A stretch of 64,000 nucleotides of DNA from Capsicum annuum (taxonomy: Eukaryota; Streptophyta; Magnoliopsida; Solanales; Solanaceae): contig NC_061120.1 of assembly GCF_002878395.1 (NCBI RefSeq), positions 115,548,143 through 115,612,142 on the forward strand, read 5' to 3'. The position numbers were made by a program, and so were the translations under genes. Each line of letters starts with the position of its first letter. Positions within the stretch are counted from its first letter, which is position 1. Positions 47,860 to 59,830 of the stretch are shown here, piece by piece. The notes beneath the pieces were generated by a model. The model searched no databases. It was not told where the DNA came from and was given only the letters and a program-made list of their open reading frames with translations.

Positions 47860-48730
47860 TCAAACTTAAACTGGTATGGATATTCAATAATATCCTCATA
47901 GATATCATTATCAATATCATTATCAATATCATAGCCAACCTCCAGTTTCTACCAGGTGTAAATAATTGATAGCATCATCATTATCATCATCATCAATACC
48001 ATAGACATACTCTGAATTTCTACTGGGTATGAATAATAAATATCATAACCATCCTTTGGACTTATACCAAGTATAAATAATTGATATCATCATCATTATC
48101 TGAACTTGAATGGATATTTTTATATATCATAGCATAAGTAGTATATGGACTTGAAACTAGTAATAATCTTATTATTATCATGGCAAATAGTATAATCATT
48201 AGAGTATTTGATAGCATATCCATTAGCATAGTTTATTAACATGATCAATAATCATAATCAAAATTGTGAGCTCTAGCATAATCAATAGCATGATTGTCAA
48301 CATAGTAAAGAAGCACGATCTTTAGCATAATCAATAGCATAATCACTAATAATCAATAAGCATGCTATTTAGCATAATCCATAGCGTATTCACCAATATA
48401 GTCAATAAACATGATTTCTAACATAATTAATATATACTTTCAAGCATAGGCATAGTAGGCATAATATATATTTAGCTATCAACAGACTAAGTAATGGCTT
48501 CTCATTTGCATAGTAGATAGCTTATCAATTTGTATAGTCAATAGCTTACCAACAACTTGATCAATAGCTAATCCATGGTATAATCTATAGTTTATTCATA
48601 GCATAATTAATAACTTAATTCCCAATTTAGTCATTAAGCATGACCTCCATCATGAAAATAGCATAAATGCTAATATATCAATAAGAATGATCACTAGCAT
48701 AGTTAATAACTCATTTTTAACTCTTCGACC
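47516..48730. repeat. AT-rich degenerate repeat block
   Basis: No gene. Holds (CA)n(TA)n at 47,825-47,860, ATCATCATTATCATC runs near 47,965-47,995, units resembling the E1 39-bp minisatellite on the opposite strand (TGAATTTCTACTGGGTATG near 48,013), and many TAGCATAATCAATAG words in 48,150-48,730. Probably an expanded LTR minisatellite on the minus strand. Confidence 0.6.
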
Positions 48731-50628
48731 AATAGGTCAAAATGATCCTGGGTGCCTCGAGATCCAAACCAAGAGTCATCCTAGCCTAAAAGAAATATTT
48801 AGGAGCTACTAAAATAGTTAGAATATGCATTTGAGGTCTTTTGACTGAAGTTTTCATCGATGGCCATTTGGAACTAATATAGACTTTACAGTCGAGGTTG
48901 TTTAATAGAAGTTTTTGCTTGGTGGCTATTTTAAACCAGTGAAGACTTTAAAATAGGGAAATAATCTAAAAAAAAAGTGGAGTATTCGATAATTAAACTG
49001 TTAGTTCCAGATAGTCATAAATGACTTGGGGCAGCTATAGAAAAGCTCTAACGACAAAAATAAGCTATAATATAATAAATAACCTAAAGGGTCATATAGT
49101 TAGGTTCGTCCCTTGGTGGTGGTTTTCTCTTGGTATTGGTGTGGAGTTAAATACTTGTTCTTACAGTGATATGGTTTTTGTCTTAGTGGAATTAGAGAGT
49201 TGAAGATAGGTAATCTTTCCTATGACCGCTTCTTAAGTTGGTAAATAGGGCATTCATTATTGAAATGGAGTTTTGGATTGATTAGTTTTTGGTTAAGGTT
49301 GCATTTTTCCATGTCGCTATATTTTTGGTTATGACAAGTAAGTTCGCAGCCTTGGTGAGTTCTTGAGTATGCTTTGGTGGTTCATGCCCTCAAACAAGAT
49401 ATAAAGTTGATTACTTGGGTTTTTATTTGGTGATTTATCCATCAATGTGATTTTTTTTCTTTAACTATGTTATAATTTTGGCCTAGCATAATTTAGTAAG
49501 GATATGTCTGACTTAGATCGTAAGGTTGATTTGCGTATTTGACCTTGGTTCAGACTTTTTGGCTTAGTTTTAGACTTTATGCCTTAGAATGGTAATTTGG
49601 AGGTTATGATAGATTTGGAGTGTAAATGTTTACCCATCTTCATGTTTGGTTTGAATAGTTAAGATCAAGCGGTTTAGCCTTGGTGTTGAGATTTTAGCTT
49701 AAAGTCATAGAGTTAGGTGCAATATTTGTTTCAGACTTGTCTCAGTGGGATTTCATCTAAAGGTTATCTATGCCTACTCTATGTGTATCTACTCGATCTT
49801 CTTTAGTTCAGATGGATTGTGGTTGATAGGTGTTAAGATGATATTCCATTTGCACGATATTGGTTCCTTCAGCTTTGACCCTAATTTTAGATGATTTACT
49901 CAGCGGGAGTAGTATGCTTAAGTTAGACACAACATGGATTTATTCTCGATTAATAGGATATCCTAGTATGGAATGTTCAGTAGTGAGTAGTTGTGCTTTG
50001 GACTCCTGGTTTCCAAATTTGATGGTTATTCAAACCTTTTGTAGTATAAACATAGATTACAAACCTTGGTTATCTCTATATGTGTGCCCCGACAGCGCGT
50101 TATAGGCTTATTCTCAGGCTTGCTATTATGGACTTTTAGTGTATCAACTTCAGTTCTTACTGGTTAGTGCGATAAAATTGTATGGATAATACTCTAATGA
50201 CTTTCTACTTGTGTTGGAGTGGATAGCAAGTTAGAAAAGGAAAAAGAAAGTTATATTTAGATTTAGAGATGGTTGCATGACTCATTCCTTAGTTTTTCTT
50301 TGGGTTGGATGATTTTTCATTTGATTATACTGGTAACGATGTGGTATCATTATTTCATGGTTCGAATTTATGTGCATCAGCCTTTCTCAATTCAGTTGGT
50401 GGCCAGTTGGTAGTTGAGGTTCAGTGTTGGTTTTTTGAGAAGGGAATAAAGAAATTTGGTTGGTAAAGTGATACCTACACAAAAATCCCTTGGAAGTGTT
50501 GTCTCTTTGTAGAGGTTATCTAGGAAGTCATGCTTGGATCATGTGAGCCCAGTACTCGTCCCTTTGAGATTTTGAGACCTTTTTGCCTATTGAATTTCAC
50601 AGATGAAAGTCCTTTGAGTATTAGGTAT
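48731..50628 (+). other. Unresolved, probably decayed pol (E6)
   Basis: No convincing gene. The last part (about 50,500-50,628) resembles the tail before the E1 3' LTR: a chromodomain-tail-like TWEVML piece, then AGATGAAAGTCC, as at 17,120. This suggests a plus-strand Ty3 pol too decayed to read. Short frames at 49,021-49,203 and 49,860-50,105 match nothing I recognise. Confidence 0.4.
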
Positions 50629-51050
50629 TGTAATGGCCATCCTGGTTATTTATGTGATTTACATGCATTTTTGATGTTTTGATCCTTCCCACAGTGGCTG
50701 CCGATCATTTATGACTTGCCAGAACTATCATTTTAATTATCAAATAGTTTGTTTGGATTTATGGCTCATTTCCCTATTCTGGAGCTTTTGCTATTTAGGA
50801 TTTGGTCTCGGATCAAAACTCCTAGTAGATGACCTTGGATGAGAATTCTGACAGTGCCATCAGCTCTAAAACATTGATTTTAGGCTAGGGGGACCCTTGG
50901 TTTAGGTTCCGAAGCTTTTTGACTCATTTTGGGCTATTGGTTGAATTATGTGAAAAATAGAACTATAGGTGTGGGTCCCACACCTATAGTAAGTAGGAGT
51001 AAGTAGGGGCCCACACCTATGTTGTCATTATCTTTTTCTAGTTATTACTT
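50629..51050 (+). repeat. Start of an E1-family LTR (E6)
   Basis: TGTAATGGCCATCCTGGTTA resembles the E1 LTR start (TGTAATGACCCTTCAGGTTA), including a shared ATAGTTTGTTTGG word about 120 bp in. It ends or becomes unrecognisable near 51,050. Confidence 0.6.
50962..50990. repeat. 29-bp perfect palindrome
   Basis: Arms ACTATAGGTGTGGG and CCCACACCTATAGT around a single T. A third related arm (CCCACACCTATG) follows at 51,009. It could form a cruciform or an RNA hairpin. Confidence 0.85.
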
Positions 51051-53549
51051 CTCTTTTAAAGTAAGTAGCAATATCTGGGCAGGATCCTAACATTTGCAAC
51101 CACTATGACAAATATTATAATGAAGATAATACGTTGCATGTCATGGGTATAGGTTTCATTCAACAATCACACATCCCCTACTTCATCAATTAGCTAGGCT
51201 TTGCACAACCCTAGCTATAGGATTTAGCCTCTCATACTTGTGAAGAAATCAATAATATTCATTTTGGAAAAGCAAAGATGAAATCACAATGATAAGATGA
51301 ATAAAAACCCACAACCGTAAACTGAATAATCAATCAAAGTCAATACAATGAAATCCCAAGATCAAATATGGATCTTGAAATCAAAATATGTTTCTCGGTG
51401 TTAAAAGTATGTTGTTTTACTAAAAAGTACATAAGGGGTATTTATAGCACAAGAGAAAACCCTAAAAACTAAGCTCGAACGAAATAAGAGAAAACAGGGT
51501 CATTGGCCACCTGCTCGCTGTACCTGCGGTCTGGCAGGGTGCAGATACTACCTGCAACCTAGTCATAGGGTGCAGGTAGTAGGAGGAAAAATCCTACAAT
51601 GTTCAGCTCTTGAGATTTAAACTTTTTGGTACTTTCTTTGCATACATGCAGTCTGTAGGTCCTACTTTCATCCACATATTGACTTAGTAGGTGTAGGGAG
51701 TCAAATTTTCATCTTTTCTTCGACTGTCAAACATACATTAATCACGATTAAGCTGGAAAACATTCCACATATCCATAATCTTTTCAAAAGTAGCCAAAAA
51801 TACCTTTTTTACTATTTTCACGAACTTATCATCCAAAACATGGTTTTCTGCAAAACATACCCAAAATAGATCAAATCTAACAAAAACCTATTTAACTAAG
51901 AAAATTTAAGATAGTCAAGGCAGTCAGTCATCATATTAAGTTCAAAACACAACATCCCCTCCTATATCTCTTTTTTCAAAGCCAACTGTGTATGAACATG
52001 AAGCACAACTATATGACATAATGAGATCAATGTATGGCAGTTACATTAGCAATATATTTGAGGCATTTAATTAAGAATAATTGCAAAGTCTTAAGAAACT
52101 TTTGTTGATTTTGATTATTTTTATCTTTGATTTTACAGTGGAAGTCAAGATGCAAGAGAACCAACAATGATGGAAGTAAAAGAGTTGAAATCTGAAGCAA
52201 ATAGAAGAGAAATATGGCTGAAGACATTCTTGATAAGTCGTCAGCACTCTGGTAGGTTATCAACTTCATCATCATCCTTAAACAGAGAATGGAATTCAGC
52301 TAGAAGAACTGACAATGACAAATGATAAGCTGTCAACCTTGTGATAAGCCGTCAGAGTCGTCGTCAGCCTTAGACAGAACATAGGAGCTGAGGTGGAGAA
52401 GTGATGACATTGTTTGATATGTCATTATAGTTTTGATAAGCCATTAGGATTTACCGTCAACCTTAAGCAGAAATTATGAAAATTGAAGAGGAGCTGACGA
52501 CATCCGTGAAAAGTCGTCAGCCTCCTGATAAGGCATCACGTATGTCGTCACCTAATCCGAGAAAAACACTGCACTCTGTGATTTTGTTTCCATAATTAGG
52601 CTGAAGTATTTAAATCATAGTTAAGGGTTTTCTTGGGGGCGGGTACTCGACATTCTGGACTTGAACTTCACGTATTTCCTCTCTAGTTTCTTGGCTTGAA
52701 CAAAACAATTAACTTTGAAGAGATTATCATTAGTATTTTGGGATTTCTACTTTGATCTAATCTGAGAAACACTCGTTGCTATTCATCTTGCTGTAAGTTC
52801 ATCTTTCAAATTATGAATTCAACTTTTTGTATCGATTATTATATTATGAGTGGCTAAATCCCTTTAACTCGAATTATGGGATCTATGGGTTAGGTCTTGG
52901 TAAGTTGTTAAGTGTTCAAGATTCTAAAGGTTACTCCTTGATAATTTCGAGGTTTTAATTATTGTCTATTGGTTGCAAATGATAGATAGCACCTGCTTTG
53001 ATTTGATTGAGATAAGAAATCAACTATAGTAGGAAGTGAATTATTGACAGGGACTTGGAAGCTACCAACCTTCCGCTTAATAATTGACGTTGTAACAAGG
53101 TTAATTAACCTGAGGTGAAGTCTCGTCAGTGAATATAAATTCCCTAAGTCTGAGAGGATTAGGTAATTAAATGCTTAAGTAGATCGAGAGATATTTAGGC
53201 ATAACTTCAATAAAGACAATCTGTTGTTCCTACCTATCGTGAGAATCTTAAATCACTATTAGCATCTATCAAGTACCAAAACCCATAGTGAACATAATTC
53301 TGGTTTTTCATAAACTCTTGATCACAAACACTGAAACTAAAGTGACCAACAATTATTTGCTAATCTCCAAAACTCTCATTTTATTTTTTTATATCATCTG
53401 TTTGAATTTAACTTGTAGCTATAGTTTCAAATTAGTTTAATTGCCACTTACATTATTCCTTGTGGATTCGACCCCTACTCCAAAAGTTGGGTAAATATAT
53501 TGACGACAACCGCCTTGCACTAAATTGACGTGTAAGCTGAGCGTTATCA
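51051..53549 (-). repeat. Probable E9 LTR, Athila/Tat-like
   Basis: On the minus strand an LTR-like sequence starts TGATAACGCTCAGC at 53,549, preceded by a purine tract. It carries GGTCGAATCCACAAGG at about 53,462, a block common near such LTR starts. It holds a GTCGTCA/TGATAAG word cluster at 52,215-52,560 and a 15-bp inverted repeat at 51,546-51,581. The left end is not defined; 51,051-51,500 may belong to another repeat. Confidence 0.5.
51546..51581. repeat. 15-bp inverted repeat hairpin
   Basis: Arms TACTACCTGCAACCT and AGGGTGCAGGTAGTA pair with one mismatch around a 6-base loop, AGTCAT. Confidence 0.8.
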
Positions 53550-54680
53550 TCTCTCTTTCACAATTTTTTTCTTTTGCTACCACAACTAACCCTCCTACTT
53601 TTCCTCTTATTTTACCTTTCTTTATACCCATTTTATACTATGCACCCCTATGATAGCCACCCTCAACTTAAGCTTTTTGCTTGAGATAAGGTACATAATG
53701 TCCAAGGAGGACTAGGGCCAAAATAGAGTCATTGTAATACAAATGGGAAGGTGAATAGATGTAACAACAAAAATAGGCTATAAGGCTCAAAATAGGGATC
53801 AAGGGATATAACGCATGGAAGGTCATTTAGGCTACCAGTGGACTGAAAGCAAAAATGGCCTATGATCCTTTCCTAATTAACTATCCTAAAACCTACGCAT
53901 GACTAACTAGGCAAGTTCTAAATTCAACACACAAAGGGAACTAGGTAGTATCGCACACACAAATGACACATAGTCAATATTACCGACTACTACCTATCCA
54001 GTTCATTCAATTGTTAGCATGTAATTATCATGTCCCTAATACTAATGCCATAATAGTATCCCCAATGTTCAAACATATATACATCTACACAATTCTAAAA
54101 CACAAATTTTTTTTGAAGGGGTATCAAAAATTAATCAAAACATGACTACTGCCCTAAATACTTAAAAATCTCCTAATTACACAAAAATAACACAAAATAA
54201 AAAAAATACAAAATAAAATTAACCTAGATATGCCGATTCTATAATCATATCACAACTGATAGAAAAAAAAGCACGGCAACAAAAACCAAGAACGACATGG
54301 TATGCCCACCCCCAACTAAAAACTGCACACTGTCCTTAATTTACTAAAATAAAGTTAAATAGAGGGAAGTGAGAACATACATGGGATGCACTAATAGTTT
54401 GTGTCATGGTATTCCCTAGATGGGGATATATCAATAGGTGGAGGCCATGGTGGTAGTGGTGCACTATAAGAAGAGGCACTCGTATCTAACTCAACAAGCC
54501 TCTGTTATCAACAAACACAGTCTCTGTCGAATCATGGGTAGTATTTTTCAAGGCTTGTTCATATTGCATGTTTGGATTCTGTAATTCCCCCACTTGGCCT
54601 GTGTTGGTCCCAACTACGGGGACCGACATATCATCTTTTGCAAATGAATTAAAGTATTTTGGACCACACAAAGGTAATGG
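53550..54680 (-). other. E9 internal non-coding region
   Basis: The minus strand has a purine tract (GTGAAAGAGAGA) directly before the LTR at 53,549, then low-complexity sequence. On the plus strand, CCCACCCCCAACTAAAAACT at 54,307 recalls a region common in Athila/Tat elements. RT and integrase, expected between here and the linker, are absent, so this copy is internally deleted. The frame at 54,486-54,671 is unassigned. Confidence 0.45.
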
Positions 54681-55026
54681 CTAAATAATTGGGGATACAA
54701 CTGGAGGAATGGATAATAAGTGGCTCTCAATGAGAGAGCACACCTTTGCTCTAAGTAGGTCCACCTTCTCCCTAATATTTTCTAACTCTAATAACTCAAC
54801 CTCTACAAATATGTCTCCAACACATCTCTGATCAACACCTATTGCATTTGGTATAATGGATTCTACATCAATATCCTCATCAATAGTATTTATTACAGAC
54901 ACCACTCGTATATTATCTGGCTGCTGCACAGTCGTACATACATCAAATACTACTTGCTCATCATTCAATTTGAAGATAATTTCCCCCAATTCCATATTAA
55001 TCAATACCCTACCAGTGGATAAAAGG
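54681..55026 (-). pseudogene. E9 protease-RT linker, Athila/Tat-like
   Basis: The minus strand encodes LLSTGRVLINMELGEIIFKL, then NDEQVVFDV and VVSVINTIDEDIDVESI. This matches the pattern FLATGRALIDVQKGEL followed by NDEEVVFNV and a V-I-D-x-I-D-E block that follows the protease active site in Athila/Tat Ty3 elements (known family pattern). The catalytic Asp region would be to the right and is replaced by the E8 LTR at 55,027. The reading begins in that LTR only by chance. The frame stays open for the whole 115 codons. Confidence 0.65.
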
Positions 55027-56687
55027 TGTAACACCTAGGGTTTGGACCCTTATAAGAATCTCTTAAGTTGACATTTGGTGCAAGATACGGATCAAGGGTA
55101 CTAGTCGTACCCTAGGATACAACATAGTGACCTCTTACTCATGTACTAGGTAGTTTAGTGGGGGTTACATACTATCTAAGATATGGTTTAGCTTTTCCCT
55201 AGTTGTATGTTACGGTATGGGTCATACACTACCTAGTCGTATGGAGTGTTGAGCTTGACCTAGTCAAAACAGTCTTGGGTACGGTTCAAGGTACAGTTTA
55301 GGGTTCCATTCATACCCTAATATATGAGTCATGTATGTGTGGTCTTACTTTGGGTAGTGTATGTGTCCTTGGTGAGGCCTAGGGTACGATCTAAAGTACC
55401 ACTCATACCCTAAGGTATGGTTTAGTCAAGTGAGTCGTACCCTCCTGGGAAGTCACTTTTCAGATTTTAAGTCAAGGCCTTTATGGACATTTCCCACCCA
55501 AAACCCTTAAGTCCCCTTACTATATAATGTATTTTATCCTCCTAAACACTCATTTTCAAGACCAAAACATTCCAAATACTCTCTCAAAACACACTATTGA
55601 AAATTTGGAAGTTACAGTTCCACAAGTATTCTTGTAGAGTCAAGAAGGGGTGAAGTTTTTCCATGGAATCATCTTGTAAAAGGAATGTGACTTTTCCCCT
55701 ATTATTATTTCTCAAATACCATGTTATGTAAATATTTTTTTATGAATTACTAAAGATGATTTTTGGAACAAATATTGCCGGTTTTGGTGTGTAGTGATAG
55801 GTAATGTTTTCTCTTATTTAACTTATAATTATACATGTTTTTGGTGATGGTTTGCACATGTGGGTGATTGTTGATTGTGATTTAATAGATGTGTCAAGAG
55901 TAACTCCAATATTGATGGTTTTCACTTGGGTTTTAGTCATGATAAAAGTATGCCCTCAAGGTGTTTGTGAAAATATGTACTAGAAATAACAAGTTACATG
56001 TTGATGGTGATTTGACCTAAAGCAATGGCTTAATGAGTAAGAATGATTGGTAAATGATCTTGTAAATGCCTTTTTGTCCGTGTAATGAGTGAAATAGTTC
56101 CCTTGGTGGTTTCATTTGTTAAAAAGGGGTTAGAGTCCCTAATATGAAATCGAATTATTTTTGAACTAAAGCTTTATGTAAAAGTGTTAATGAGTGATTT
56201 TGGTAAAGGTCTTGATGACCATAATATAACTAGAATGATATTTGAAATTAATGTTTTGGTGTATTAAAGTGATTGATTTACTTATGTATGATGTTGAATT
56301 GTGGCTTTGATGGCTTAGAATGGTTAAATAGTTATAAGAATAATTCTTTTTCTTTGTGTTTTTGAAAGTGCTTAGGTAGAGTTACCAGAGTTTGTTATTG
56401 GATAGAGTTAATCAATATCGAGGTGAGATCTTGACAAAGTTGTCAAGGAGAGTTTATAATAGAGTTGTTGCAAACTAGTTAAGCCTAGAGTTAGGTTTAA
56501 ATTGAGTCTATAATTAGTAGGTTTATTTTAGTGTATTCATGCATACTTGTGAGGGAAAATCGTGGTGTTTCCTCCAATGAGAAAGAAAGTTTCCACGTTA
56601 AAACCATTATGCTCTTTAATTTCTAGCAAATTATTGTTTCCTTAATGCTTTATTGGTTTATTGCCTGTTTCTAACTTTATGGGACTG
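55027..56687 (+). repeat. E8: E3-family LTR, cut by E7
   Basis: TGTAACACCTAGGGTTTGG is the same LTR start as E3 at 25,354. Dyad words such as GGTACTAGTCGTACC occur across 55,100-55,450, as in E3, followed by ACATTTCCCACCCAAAACCC and a TATATAAT at 55,519. The LTR is broken at 56,688 by E7 and its remainder is beyond the window. Confidence 0.75.
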
Positions 56688-58976
56688 TGTCATGACTCGA
56701 GGCTAACCCAGTCGAAATAACGGTGCATACAGTCACAAGTAATCATAAGCTAACCCATGTGCTGGTACCTGCTATATGCACAAAATAAAATGACACTGAT
56801 ATAACATATGTGGAAGATAAGCTAATAAAATACTGCAAATCTAAATACTGAAATACATAGAAATGACATGTCTAAAATATCTGATAAAAATACTTGAAAC
56901 TGAACTGTCTGTCTAAAACAACTTGATAAAACTGAAAGAACTGACTGACTATCTAATTGATTAATCTAAAAGCCTCTAAAATCAAGAGGAGATGATGGGA
57001 TAAATCCCCAAGTAAATCCGATTGACTGAACATAAGGAAATACTGAAATAACTGAGAAAACATATCCTGTCCTCAATGGATGAGTACTCACCACTACTGT
57101 TGCTTTGTAATGTTAAGCTATCTAAGAACGTTCGGGAAAATGAGCATCTGAATGATGTTATAAGACAACATAGTGCAAAGAAAAGTATACGGTGAGCACT
57201 TTGAATATACTGGTATATGAGATAAGGACTGAATTAAATGCATGAGATAACTGAGCATGAATGCATGAAAATATAATATCTGAGAATACAAGAGCAAGCA
57301 TAAACATATTACTAAGATAAATCTAAAATTTATATAATTGAATAACTAAAAATCTGTACACTTGATCAAGCAAACCTGAGTTAAGATACAATAATATACT
57401 GACTAAAATTGTGGGAGGTGTCATGTAACTGACATGCCCTAATTTGAGCTAATTAAGATCCAACCTGTAACTCCAGTTGGAAGGGTGTCAGTATTGTGCG
57501 ACGGGTACTAACACTGGCTCTGTGGATACACTAAACTGGTAACCCGAAGGACTAGGGAGTCGTCCTCTACTAGAAGGTTCCCCTAAAAGAGTGTACACCC
57601 TTTACTGGTAGGAAGACCTCTCATACCTACGTTGGCTACGTAGTTTTAGAACTCAGGAACTGCTACTAAAGGTCACACCCTCTACTCGCAGGTGAGCTCC
57701 CATCCCTGGGTTCGCTCAGCGCTAAATCCTACTCCCAACTGAACTGACACTGGTACTGAACTAAACTAAGTTTAACTGAACATTATTTTTGATAGTGCTC
57801 ACCATGATCATAAATATTCCAATGATAAGATTCATAGCTTAACAGACTTATTACTTAAAAATATAAAATCATGTAAAACACATAGGTATCGAGTGTTCAT
57901 AAGCCGCCAACATTAAATGATCATTAAAAATACAATATCAAAAGTTAAAACTGTAGTATAGAATCATGGTTCAAAACCCCAAAATATAAACATTTCACCA
58001 AATAAGTAAGAAACATAAACTTGAACATGGGAATGTGTTTAACATGAGAAAACAACATTATTACATGACTAAATTCATAATTTGGGGATTTAACATGATA
58101 TCAATGGAATATGATACAAAAATTTACAACTCAAAAAATGACATTGCTTAATTCACTTGGAAACACTTGTAGACATGGCCTGTAATTGATTTAACAAGAA
58201 ATTGATGGATTAATTTCATAAGATTCATGAATGATTTCATAAAGTAAGATAAGATTTGTACTTTTAAGTTAAAATAGGTTTTCTTTTTTCTTAATGGGTG
58301 GAAGGGACCCATTGATAAATACCTACATACCTCAATAGATAGTTTCTTGAAGATTTCTTGAGGGTTTCTTAAACTTGGATGATTGAACTCTTGATTTCTT
58401 GAGAAGGGGCTTGGATGTTGTTCTTGGGAAAGAAGAAGGGTTTATTGAGAGTAATTTTGAGAGAAAGGGGTAAATAATTCCCCTATAATTGACCCCATTC
58501 ATGTAATGGACGACTTGGGTTGAAGGAAAAGACCCAATTACCCCTTAGTTTAAAGACCAAAGAGCTGGATAGAATAGCACTGGCATGCCACGGACCTCCC
58601 TTCGGTGGAGCAAGCCCCGCACGACATCCCTCAGTTCGGTGGAGCAAAAAGCCCTATGCCGCAATACTTAGTTCATTGAAACAAGCCCCGTGTCATGGGC
58701 TTATTGCGAGGGTGCACTATTTTAATTTTCCAAACACACCCCTACGCCCATATGAAAATCTCAAAACTCCTTGAGACATACCTTTAACAACCCCGAACAT
58801 GTCTCAATCCAAAAACCAACGTCTCGGGGTGGGGAATACCAAAATAAAAATTCATGAAGTTTAGGGGTCTTGAAAATGACTAAGTACTCAACACTTAGTG
58901 AAAAATCTCAAGCCTTGTACTCCTTAAGCTTGTAACTAGAAGCTGAAACGAGCTTAGAATTTTATGAGGTACTATA
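56688..58976 (-). repeat. E7 3' LTR (2,289 bp)
   Basis: TGTCATGACTCG to GAGGTACTATA (minus-strand start TATAGTACC, TG changed to TA). A GC-rich block at 58,575-58,715 repeats TTCGGTGGAGCAA at 58,601 and 58,635, with a third related copy near 58,672. An 84-codon frame across this block is not coding. Confidence 0.85.
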
Positions 58977-59219
58977 GTATCTCCCCCTTGGGAACATTCG
59001 TCCTTGAATAAGACTGGTTAGAACGAGAAAACTAGGAGATCTGAGATTATATACTGAACATGTATGACTTGAAATATGATTACATAATTGAATCTGAAGC
59101 ATGATACCTGAACTAAACTGATTTTGTGAATGTATTCAATGACATAAGAATGGTTACATAGATGAAACAGAAAAGGAAAAGAGTCAATCTAAGGAAGATC
59201 ATTACCTCAAGCTGAATCT

Positions 59220-59830
59220 GAGTTTGCGGAGAAAAGATGAGGGTACTTGGTTCGTATATCTGCTTCTGCTTTCTAAGTAGCTCCCTCAACAGACTGTTTC
59301 CGCCAAAGAACTTTCACCAAGGGAACTTTTTTATTCCTTAGCCTATGAATCTGACGATCAAGGATCTCAACTGAAACTTCTTCATAGAAAAGACTATTCT
59401 GAACATCCGTACTTTCTAAAGGAACAACAAAAACTTAATCATCGATGCATTTCTTTAACAAGGAAACATTTAACACCGGATGCACAGATGCAAAATCTAC
59501 TTGAAACTTAAGATCATAAACTACCTTCCTAAAATAGGTCAAGATTCTATATGGTCCAACATAGCAGGGATTGAGTTTTCCCTTCTTTCCAAATCTCTTA
59601 ACTCTCTTCATAGGTGAAATCTTAAAAATAAATCATATCACTACCCTCAAACTCAAAATCCCTTCTTGTCACGTTTGCATAAGATTTTTGATGGCTTTGG
59701 GCTATCTTCAGCCTTTCCTGAATCAACTGAACCTTTTTAATTGCCTTAAACACTAAATCAGGTACTATCAAAATAGCCTTACCTACATTAAACCAACCAA
59801 TAAGAGATCTACATCTCCTTCCATAGAGAG
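59220..59830 (-). pseudogene. pol: E7 integrase C-terminus and chromodomain
   Basis: On the minus strand: KVQLIQERLKIAQSHQKSYA near 59,700, [20 protein letters not shown] near 59,570, VHPVLNVSLLKKCIDD near 59,460, then the chromodomain-like tail EILDRQIHRLRNKKVPLVKV and LWRKQSVEGAT, a stop, then KAEADIRTKYPHLFS ending near 59,230. It is the best preserved chromodomain tail in the window. One TAG lies inside it and others lie upstream. Confidence 0.85.

Noticed and set aside
51181..51500. Possible host gene exon (AACCCTA-type motif and open AT-rich flanks)
   Set aside because: No splice-consistent reading frame or recognisable protein; the motifs are common in plant LTRs.
58520..58774. 84-codon frame, Pro/Ala-rich
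   Set aside because: It covers the GC-rich repeat block of the E7 LTR; composition alone explains it.
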